10,653 bases of DNA from CAZFCK01 sp964517355 (GTDB lineage: Bacteria; Desulfobacterota; Desulfovibrionia; Desulfovibrionales; Desulfovibrionaceae). Location: assembly GCA_964517355.1 (NCBI GenBank), contig CAZFCK010000164.1:1-10653 (forward strand). Reading direction: 5' to 3'. The first letter of the stretch is position 1. Every line of letters begins with the position of its first letter. The notes below the pieces were generated by a model. That model was given only the letters and a program-made list of their open reading frames with translations. It did not search any database and was not told where the DNA came from. The translations under genes and the position numbers were made by a program. This document shows, in pieces, positions 6,354 to 10,653 of the stretch.

Positions 6354-6376
6354 TGACCAATAAAATGCCCTGTCAA
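6348..6376 (-). promoter_or_regulatory. Sigma-70 promoter of the arsR operon
   Basis: On the minus strand a perfect -35 TTGACA (6376-6371) is followed after 17 bases by TATTTC (6353-6348) as the -10. The expected start, near 6341, gives a leader of about 30 bases before the GTG at 6312. The dyad at 6342-6353 overlaps the -10. Confidence 0.6.
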
Positions 6377-6400
6377 GCCCCTCCAAGAGGAGGGCAAGGA

Positions 6401-6440
6401 ATGCCTCCGGCGGTTTAAAAATGCCTCCGGCGGCTTAAGA
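6401..6440. repeat. 20-bp tandem direct repeat, two copies
   Basis: The unit ATGCCTCCGGCGG(T/C)TTAA(A/G)A occurs at 6401-6420 and 6421-6440 with 18 of 20 positions identical. The second copy runs into the hairpin at 6434-6463. I recall similar ATGCCTCCGGCGG units as a common intergenic element next to terminators in Desulfovibrio-type genomes; this is memory, not a search. Confidence 0.7.
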
Positions 6441-6480
6441 ACCTTTTGAAAAAGGTTCTTAAGAATCTCCAAAACTTTTT
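6434..6480 (+). terminator. 14-bp perfect hairpin followed by a T-run
   Basis: CTTAAGAACCTTTT pairs perfectly with AAAAGGTTCTTAAG (6434-6463), leaving a 2-nt apex. A CTTTTT tract ends at 6480, about 11 bases beyond the stem. On the plus strand this resembles a Rho-independent terminator, though the gap before the T-run is long and no plus-strand gene precedes it. It may be a repeat-family hairpin. Confidence 0.4.
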
Positions 6481-6620
6481 GTCATGTATAACTTATTGGC
6501 ATATTCGAATTTGCATACTTACTCTTCGCGGGTCCAGAGTGGCGTCCCCCCTAGTGGGACTTAGAGCATCCTTACCTCAACTTTCTGAGTAGAGAGTGTG
6601 CTATAACAGTTCGTATCTGT

Positions 6621-6716
6621 GGAAAAAGTTTAAGGAAGCACTGATTAAAGACTTGTTAGGTTTCCCCTCTCGCATATCCAGTGAATTAATCAGCGTTTCC
6701 TTAAAAACCTTTTTCC
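6621..6716. repeat. About 96-bp element with inverted-repeat ends (MITE-like)
   Basis: TTTAAGGAAGCACTGATTAA (6629-6648) is inverted as TTAATCAGCGTTTCCTTAAA (6686-6705), with 18 of 20 positions complementary. The match continues outward as GGAAAAAG against CTTTTTCC after a 3-nt bulge. The ends enclose a 37-nt middle with no coding capacity. The form fits a small non-autonomous element or the joined ends of a deleted insertion sequence. A long RNA hairpin is the alternative. I see no clear target-site duplication. Confidence 0.5.
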
Positions 6717-6722
6717 CGGCGT

Positions 6723-6779
6723 CCAGGGGCCTTCCCTGGTCGTCGTGCGGGCGCGAAAGCCCACGACTTTATTCTTTTT
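6723..6779 (+). terminator. Paired hairpins with T-rich tail on the + strand
   Basis: CCAGGG-N5-CCCTGG (6723-6739) is followed by a second stem in which GTCGT and GGGC (6742-6752) pair with GCCC and ACGAC (6759-6767). TTTATTCTTTTT (6768-6779) follows at once. This is a Rho-independent shape for plus-strand transcription, yet no plus-strand gene lies upstream. It sits just past the pyrF stop, so the hairpins may also protect or end the pyrF transcript from the other side. Confidence 0.45.
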
Positions 6780-6787
6780 AAAATACT

Positions 6788-7498
6788 TCAGTGCGGCAAA
6801 GCCCGCCGGATTTCTTCAATGATGGCCGCCGCGGTGGCTCGGGGGTCATTGGACAAACGGATGGGACGCCCCACCACCAGATGGTCGGCGCCGCCGGCAA
6901 TGGCTTCGGCAGGGGTGGCGATGCGTTTCTGGTCGTCGGTTGCGGCATTGGCGGGGCGTATGCCCGGCGTGACGATCCGCAAGCCCCAACCGAGGGATGC
7001 GCGTACGCGCCGCACTTCCCTGGCGGAGCAGACGATGCCGGCCAGCCCGGCCTCCTGGGCGGCCGCGGCGCGGCGCACCACAAAGTCCTCCACCGTGCCG
7101 CCAAAGCCCATGGCCGCGAGATCCTGCTGCGACAGGCTCGTCAGAGCGGTCACAGCCAGCAGGCCGCAGGTTCCGGCATTGCCCGCGGCGGCGCGCATTA
7201 TGGCCGGGTCGCCGTGCAGAGTGGCCAGTGAAACCCCGCGCCCCGCGATTTGCCGAACCGCCGCGGCAACCGTGTTGGGTACGTCGTAAAATTTGAGATC
7301 GAGCATGACCTTGCAGTCTCGCTCGAGTATGTATTCCACCACGGGAAAACCGGCCGCGAGAAAAAGCTCGAGTCCGACCTTGAAAAAGCGCACCGTGGGG
7401 GCCAGCGTGTCCACAAGCTCCCTGGCCCGCTCCAGGTCCGGCACGTCCAAAGCCATGATCAAACGTTCTTCAGCCGGAATCGCGTATCGTTCTTGCAT
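6788..7498 (-). CDS. pyrF: Orotidine 5'-phosphate decarboxylase
   Basis: A 236-residue enzyme that converts OMP to UMP, the last step of pyrimidine biosynthesis, in the cytoplasm. The family residues are all visible: ALDV (16-19, Asp18), FFKVGLELF (38-46, Lys40), the catalytic DLKFYD (67-72, DxKxxD) followed by VPNT, TLHG (93-96), VTPGIRP (176-182) and the phosphate-gripping VVGRPI (208-213). The length is typical. I choose the ATG at 7498 because GGAGGG lies 5 bases upstream; the in-frame GTG at 7510 overlaps this ribosome site. The gene is alone on its strand and divergent from the DUF1992 gene. Possible promoter hexamers (TTGCCA and TATCAC) would leave a leader of only about 11 bases, so I do not call them. 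Confidence 0.97.
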   Translation of the reverse strand: MQERYAIPAEERLIMALDVPDLERARELVDTLAPTVRFFKVGLELFLAAGFPVVEYILERDCKVMLDLKFYDVPNTVAAAVRQIAGRGVSLATLHGDPAIMRAAAGNAGTCGLLAVTALTSLSQQDLAAMGFGGTVEDFVVRRAAAAQEAGLAGIVCSAREVRRVRASLGWGLRIVTPGIRPANAATDDQKRIATPAEAIAGGADHLVVGRPIRLSNDPRATAAAIIEEIRRALPH

Positions 7499-7555
7499 AG
7501 GTCCCTCCACCCCGGGTGATAGCCCTCATTGGGGCGCTTTGGCAATCCGGGCCTC

Positions 7556-7584
7556 TTGCCTTTGTCCGGTGAGGCACGTATTTT
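7556..7584 (+). promoter_or_regulatory. Candidate sigma-70 promoter for the DUF1992 gene
   Basis: TTGCCT (7556-7561) and TATTTT (7579-7584) are separated by exactly 17 bases. They would give a leader of about 30 bases before the ATG at 7623. Each hexamer matches consensus at 4 positions. Confidence 0.4.
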
Positions 7585-7622
7585 GGGAAGAACCATAAGC
7601 GCAGACGCGGGAGGATACGGTC

Positions 7623-8036
7623 ATGGCACTGTCCATGCTTTGTTGGCAAAATCTTGTGGAGGAGCGGATAGAAACCGCCATGCGGGAGGGCGCGTTCGAT
7701 GATCTGCCGGGAAAAGGACGCCCCTTGCAATTGGATGACGACTCCATGGTGCCCGAGGATTTGCGCATGGCTTACAAGGTGCTGCGCAACTCAGGGTATG
7801 TTCCACAGGAAGTGGCGGACAGAAAGGAGATCCAGGACATTGTGGAAATGCTGGAGCGAAATCCGGACGAACAGACCAGATTCCGGCAGATTAAAAAGCT
7901 CAACGTTTTGATACAGCGCTGGAATACCAGAAAACAACGGCACGTTCTGCTGGAAGAGGACGAACGCTACTACCGCAGGATCGTGGAGCGTGTGGAACTG
8001 GCGCAGCGCCCCTCGAAAGATCAACAGGAGACATAG
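7623..8036 (+). CDS. DUF1992 (DnaJ-homologue-associated) protein
   Basis: A 137-residue cytoplasmic protein of the DUF1992 family, found in bacteria as a stand-alone protein and in eukaryotes in DNAJC28-type proteins. The family signature is FDDLPGKGRPLQLDDD (25-40), preceded by the helix NLVEERIETAMREG (10-23) and followed by MAYKVLRNSGYVPQEV (49-64). The C-terminal half is a charged helical stretch. There is no J domain, so the frequent DnaJ label should not be read as co-chaperone activity; the molecular function is unknown. GGGAGG sits about 9 bases upstream of the ATG. Its last 16 bases overlap the 3' end of the convergent exonuclease gene. Confidence 0.88.
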   Translation: MALSMLCWQNLVEERIETAMREGAFDDLPGKGRPLQLDDDSMVPEDLRMAYKVLRNSGYVPQEVADRKEIQDIVEMLERNPDEQTRFRQIKKLNVLIQRWNTRKQRHVLLEEDERYYRRIVERVELAQRPSKDQQET

Positions 8037-8869
8037 GCGCAGCGCAGCCGTTCGATAAGCCTTGTGTCCGGGCGCATGGGATTGAGTCCGGGCAAGGGCT
8101 CCCGCATGAGCAGCGACTCGCCGAAGGGCAGATCCCGCACCATGAGGTTGTAGGTTTTCGCCGCAAGGTGCTCCAGATTAAGCACGTCCTCGATATTGTA
8201 GGCCAAAAGCGTCTCCAATACGCTTTCATCGCCGCTACGCAGAAACTCTTGCCACAACAGCACCGCGAAATAGCCGTCAACGCCGTCCAGTTCGCCGCGA
8301 TCCAGCCCGAATTGTTTTTCGATCTTTTTCAGGCCGCCTTTCACGCCCGCGGCCTTGAGCGCGAACCGCAAATCCAGGTGCGCGTGTTGCAGGGTGATAT
8401 CCATGCTGCGTTCGATGTAGGGCGCGTCGAAGCAACGTCCGTTGAATGTCACCAGCATGGCGTATTCGGCGATATCCTCGGCAAAGGCCTCAAGGTTGCG
8501 CTCGTATACGTACCAACGGGTGCTGCGGCCATTGTACAGGGCGATGGTGGTGATGTGATCACCCGGGGGGCGCAATCCTGTTGTTTCAATATCGACATAT
8601 GCGGTGCTGTCGCGGAACGCGGGGAACAGCCGCCACATCTCCCCGGCGGGAAGGCTGTTGGCGAAAAAAGCGGCGTCGCCAAGGGCCAGACGCTCCTTGG
8701 AAAGATGTAGATGGCGTTTGCACAGGTCGAGCTTGGCCGCGGATTTGGGCGGCACGGGCAGGGAATCGGCCTGGAGCAGATCGTCCCAGGTATGGATGCC
8801 CGCTTCCCACAGCCTGGCTTCGGTTTTGACGCCTATGGTCGGTATATGGCAAAATGTATGTTCAATCAT
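8021..8869 (-). CDS. YprB-like ribonuclease H-fold 3'-5' exonuclease
   Basis: A 282-residue protein of the RNase_H_2/YprB branch of the DnaQ exonuclease superfamily. The acidic motifs are YVDIETTGL (91-99, Asp93 and Glu95), VTFNGRCFDAPYI (140-152, Asn143 and Asp148), HLDLR (164-168) and AYNIEDV (223-229, Asp228), consistent with two-metal-ion catalysis. The N-terminal part, HIPTIGVKTEARLWEAGIHTWDDLL (8-32), resembles a helix-hairpin-helix type DNA-binding element. I choose the ATG at 8869, with AAGGCGG upstream. The frame stays open far upstream, antisense to the SRAP gene, but that part has no resemblance to any family. A nucleic-acid exonuclease is well supported; the substrate is not. It is divergent from the SRAP gene. 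Confidence 0.85.
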   Translation of the reverse strand: MIEHTFCHIPTIGVKTEARLWEAGIHTWDDLLQADSLPVPPKSAAKLDLCKRHLHLSKERLALGDAAFFANSLPAGEMWRLFPAFRDSTAYVDIETTGLRPPGDHITTIALYNGRSTRWYVYERNLEAFAEDIAEYAMLVTFNGRCFDAPYIERSMDITLQHAHLDLRFALKAAGVKGGLKKIEKQFGLDRGELDGVDGYFAVLLWQEFLRSGDESVLETLLAYNIEDVLNLEHLAAKTYNLMVRDLPFGESLLMREPLPGLNPMRPDTRLIERLRCAYVSC

Positions 8870-8897
8870 TGTTCTTGTCCGCCTTGTTGCGCCCCCC

Positions 8898-8926
8898 ACC
8901 ATACGGATTGCGACGGCGATGCACAA
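8898..8926 (-). promoter_or_regulatory. Weak candidate promoter for the exonuclease gene
   Basis: On the minus strand TTGTGC (8926-8921) and TATGGT (8903-8898) are 17 bases apart, giving a leader of about 20 bases before the ATG at 8869. The hexamers match consensus at 3 and 4 positions. If real, this supports the 8869 start over an in-frame ATG at 8902. Confidence 0.25.
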
Positions 8927-8959
8927 GTAGGACGCTTTTCTTGTTCGGGAAAAAACGCC

Positions 8960-9616
8960 ATGTGTGGAAGATTCGGTTTTGAAATGCCTCCCAAACGCGC
9001 TATGGAGCATTTCGGCCTGGAGCGCGTGGAGGAATATGCGCCCCGTCGCAACATCGCTCCCGGGCAGCCTGTGGCCGTGATCACCCCAGACCGGGACGGG
9101 CTCGTTTTGCTGTCCATGCTGTGGGGGTTGGTGCCGTCCTGGGTCAAGGACCCCACTGTGGGGCGGCGCATGATAAACGCCAGGGCCGAGACCGTGGCCG
9201 ATAAACCCTCCTTTCGCGCGGCCTTCCGCCGCCGCCGTTGTCTCGTGCCGGCCGACCGTTTCTATGAATGGCATAAAACCGCGGAAGGCAAGCACCCCTA
9301 CGCCGTGGACATGGACCAGGGGCGGGTGTTCGTCATGGCCGGTCTGTGGGAATACTGGCAAGGGGGCGATGGTTCCGAATTGTTCACGGTCTGCATCGTG
9401 ACCACCCGGGCCAACAGCCTTGTCGCCCCGATCCATGACCGTATGCCGGTCATCTTGGAAGCGAAAAACCATGCGGCCTGGCTGGATAAAGACGCCACGC
9501 CCGCGAAACTGCAACACTTGCTTGAGCCGTACCCGGCGGACGCCATGCGCGCCCGGCCGGTCTCCACACTGGTGAACAATCCGCGCAGTCAGGACTTTCC
9601 CTTAGAACCGCAATAA
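8960..9616 (+). CDS. SRAP-domain abasic-site processing protein (YedK/HMCES family)
   Basis: A 218-residue SRAP protein. Family members covalently capture abasic sites in single-stranded DNA through a thiazolidine made with the N-terminal cysteine. All catalytic positions are present: Cys2 right after the initiator Met (MCGRFGF), Asn73 in INARAET (72-78), Glu103 in RFYEWHK (100-106) and His159 in IHDRMP (158-163). RCLVPADRF (93-101) and the C-terminal VNNPRSQDFP (205-214) are also typical. The ATG at 8960 is fixed by chemistry, since Cys2 must become the N-terminus; a weak GGGA lies 9 bases upstream. The DUF1848 gene starts 29 bases after the stop, probably in one transcript. The family is linked to replication-associated DNA damage. 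Confidence 0.95.
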   Translation: MCGRFGFEMPPKRAMEHFGLERVEEYAPRRNIAPGQPVAVITPDRDGLVLLSMLWGLVPSWVKDPTVGRRMINARAETVADKPSFRAAFRRRRCLVPADRFYEWHKTAEGKHPYAVDMDQGRVFVMAGLWEYWQGGDGSELFTVCIVTTRANSLVAPIHDRMPVILEAKNHAAWLDKDATPAKLQHLLEPYPADAMRARPVSTLVNNPRSQDFPLEPQ

Positions 9617-9645
9617 ACAGCAATGCGATATTGCAGGATGGCATC

Positions 9646-10572
9646 GTGATCATCAGCGCGTCACGCCGCACGGATATTCCCGCGTTTTACGCCCCATGGT
9701 TTATGGAGCGGTTGCGGCAGGGATATTGTCTGGTGCCCAACCCCTATGATCGGGGGCAGATTGCGCGCATATCCCTCGCCCCGCGCGATGTGGACTGTAT
9801 TGTGTTCTGGACGCGCCTGCCCCAAGGTCTGAAACCGTATCTCCGGAAGTTGGAGCGCGGTTACGCAAGCGTGTTCATGGTCTCGCTCACCGGACTGCCG
9901 CGAATGTTCGAGCCCAAACGCCCCCCAGTGGCTACAGTGGTGCGCGGCATCCTCGATCTGGCCGCCGAAATCGGGCCGGGGCGCATTGTCTGGCGTTACG
10001 ATCCGGTGTTGTTGAGCGAGGCCACGCCCCCGGCGTTCCATGTGCGCCGGTTCGCGGAACTGGCGCGTTCCCTGGAGGGCGCGACCCATCGGGTGAAGGT
10101 GAGTCTGTTTGAAGCCTACCGCAAAACACGCCCCAGGCTGGCTGCGTTGGCCGGACAAGGGGGCGGTCTGCTGGCGCCCGACGAGCAGTCTCTGAGCCAT
10201 ATGCTGCGCGCCATGTCGCAGATTGCCCGGGATCACGGGATGACCGTCACCTCCTGCGCCCAGGGGCAGGCGCTCATGGATTGCGGTATCGCCCCCGGCG
10301 CGTGCGTGGATGCGTCATGGCTTGAAGAGGTCCTTGGCCTGCGTCCGCCTCAAGTGAAAGATCCCGCGCAACGCAAGGAATGCCGCTGCGTGGCCAGCCG
10401 CGACATCGGCATGTACGATACCTGTCTTTTCGGGTGCGGGTATTGTTACGCCACATCGAGCAGGGATCGCGCGCTTGCGCGTCGCAGAACCCATGATCCC
10501 CGTGGCCCGGCACTGCTGCCCCTGCCTCCGGCAATGCCGCGGCGCGATGGCCGGCTGCCTCTCCCGCTGTAA
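9646..10572 (+). CDS. DUF1848 protein with C-terminal CxxxCxxC cluster motif
   Basis: A 308-residue protein of the DUF1848 family, whose function I do not know. It opens with the family hallmark MIISASRRTDIPAFYAPWF (1-19). It also has CIVFWTRLP (51-59), WRYDPVLL (116-123) and RVKVSLFEAYRK (149-160). The C-terminal block is CRCVASRDIGMYDTC then LFGCGYCYA, giving C246, C248, C260, C264 and C267. The last three form CxxxCxxC, the spacing used for radical-SAM [4Fe-4S] clusters but here near the C-terminus. I choose the GTG at 9646, with AGGA about 7 bases upstream, because it reproduces the family N-terminus exactly; a TTG at 9631 is possible. The last 15 or so residues (Pro/Arg-rich) look non-conserved. 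It is probably co-transcribed with the SRAP gene. Confidence 0.85.
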   Translation: MIISASRRTDIPAFYAPWFMERLRQGYCLVPNPYDRGQIARISLAPRDVDCIVFWTRLPQGLKPYLRKLERGYASVFMVSLTGLPRMFEPKRPPVATVVRGILDLAAEIGPGRIVWRYDPVLLSEATPPAFHVRRFAELARSLEGATHRVKVSLFEAYRKTRPRLAALAGQGGGLLAPDEQSLSHMLRAMSQIARDHGMTVTSCAQGQALMDCGIAPGACVDASWLEEVLGLRPPQVKDPAQRKECRCVASRDIGMYDTCLFGCGYCYATSSRDRALARRRTHDPRGPALLPLPPAMPRRDGRLPLPL

Positions 10573-10653
10573 AGCGCACTGATAAAATCATGTGCGAGGG
10601 GGAACCCCTAGCTCTGCTGTCGCCATCCGTAAGGCGCGAAACGACCGCGCCTA
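10573..10653. other. Right edge, non-coding; repeat fragments and a hairpin
   Basis: After the DUF1848 stop lie CGAGGGGGAACC (10595-10606), an exact inverted copy of the core of the terminator at 2658-2727, then a near copy of a 15-mer at 1061-1075 (14 of 15 match at 10619-10633). A perfect hairpin follows, GGCGCG-N7-CGCGCC (10633-10651). The hairpin may be the start of a terminator cut off by the window edge. Confidence 0.4.

Larger units (their letters stand above)
6361..6787. other. Gene-free gap with several structured elements
   Basis: No open frame here has a family resemblance or a good ribosome site. Part of it (about 6470-6720) is clearly more AT-rich than the flanks. In order it contains the arsR -35, an imperfect hairpin near 6377-6394, the 20-bp tandem repeat, the 14-bp hairpin, a small GTCCC/GGGAC hairpin (6544-6560), the inverted-repeat element at 6621-6716 and a terminator-like pair of hairpins (6723-6779). 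A TATAAC at 6602-6607 could be a -10 but has no good -35. Confidence 0.55.

Noticed and set aside
6530..6600. Possible tRNA or structured RNA in the AT-rich gap
   Set aside because: I could not fold a cloverleaf, and there is no recognisable T-loop or acceptor stem. Only a 5-bp GTCCC/GGGAC hairpin is visible.
6596..6781. Short + strand frame in the 6361-6787 gap
   Set aside because: It runs through an inverted-repeat element and a terminator hairpin, and has no ribosome site or family match.
8870..9517. Upstream extension of the exonuclease frame (216 extra codons)
   Set aside because: It is antisense to the well-supported SRAP gene, has no family resemblance, and the exonuclease N-terminus begins naturally at the ATG at 8869.

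Overview
The window is a gene-dense stretch of a GC-rich bacterial chromosome. The protein types and the recurring hairpin families (a GGTTCCCCCTCG core, and an ATGCCTCCGGCGG tandem repeat ahead of a GAACCTTTT hairpin) suggest a Desulfovibrio-like member of the Desulfobacterota. That assignment comes from remembered family resemblance, not from a marker gene, so it is moderate confidence. There are no rRNA or tRNA genes, no CRISPR array and no transposase.

Layout, left to right. Positions 63-989 (-) encode the ribosome-assembly GTPase Era. A 470-base gap precedes a class I aspartate aminotransferase (1462-2643, +). A long inverted repeat that looks like a bidirectional terminator separates it from a convergent gene at 2759-4159 (-). 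That gene is the most unusual item here: an ECF-type sigma factor fused in one frame to an NrtA/NMT1-like solute-binding domain, with no signal peptide or membrane segment. It looks like a one-piece, ligand-sensing transcription initiation factor.

Positions 6312-4388 (-) form a compact operon of an ArsR-family repressor, an ArsP/UPF0718-type permease and a 77-residue CPKC thioredoxin-like protein. A good sigma-70 promoter precedes arsR, and a palindrome overlaps its -10. A second, larger palindrome sharing a half-site lies between arsR and the permease gene. The 6361-6787 gap has no convincing gene. It holds a 20-bp tandem repeat, a 14-bp perfect hairpin, a roughly 96-bp element with inverted-repeat ends, and a terminator-like hairpin facing +.

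The right third holds pyrF (7498-6788, -), a divergent DUF1992/DnaJ-associated protein gene (7623-8036, +), a DnaQ/YprB-like 3'-5' exonuclease gene (8869-8021, -) whose end overlaps the DUF1992 gene by 16 bp, and a + strand pair: an SRAP (YedK/HMCES) abasic-site protein and a DUF1848 protein with a C-terminal CxxxCxxC cluster motif. The exonuclease, SRAP and DUF1848 genes share a 90-bp divergent control region and may form a small DNA-maintenance group. Era, AspC and PyrF are housekeeping genes. The sigma fusion and the ArsR operon are the accessory, signal-responsive parts.
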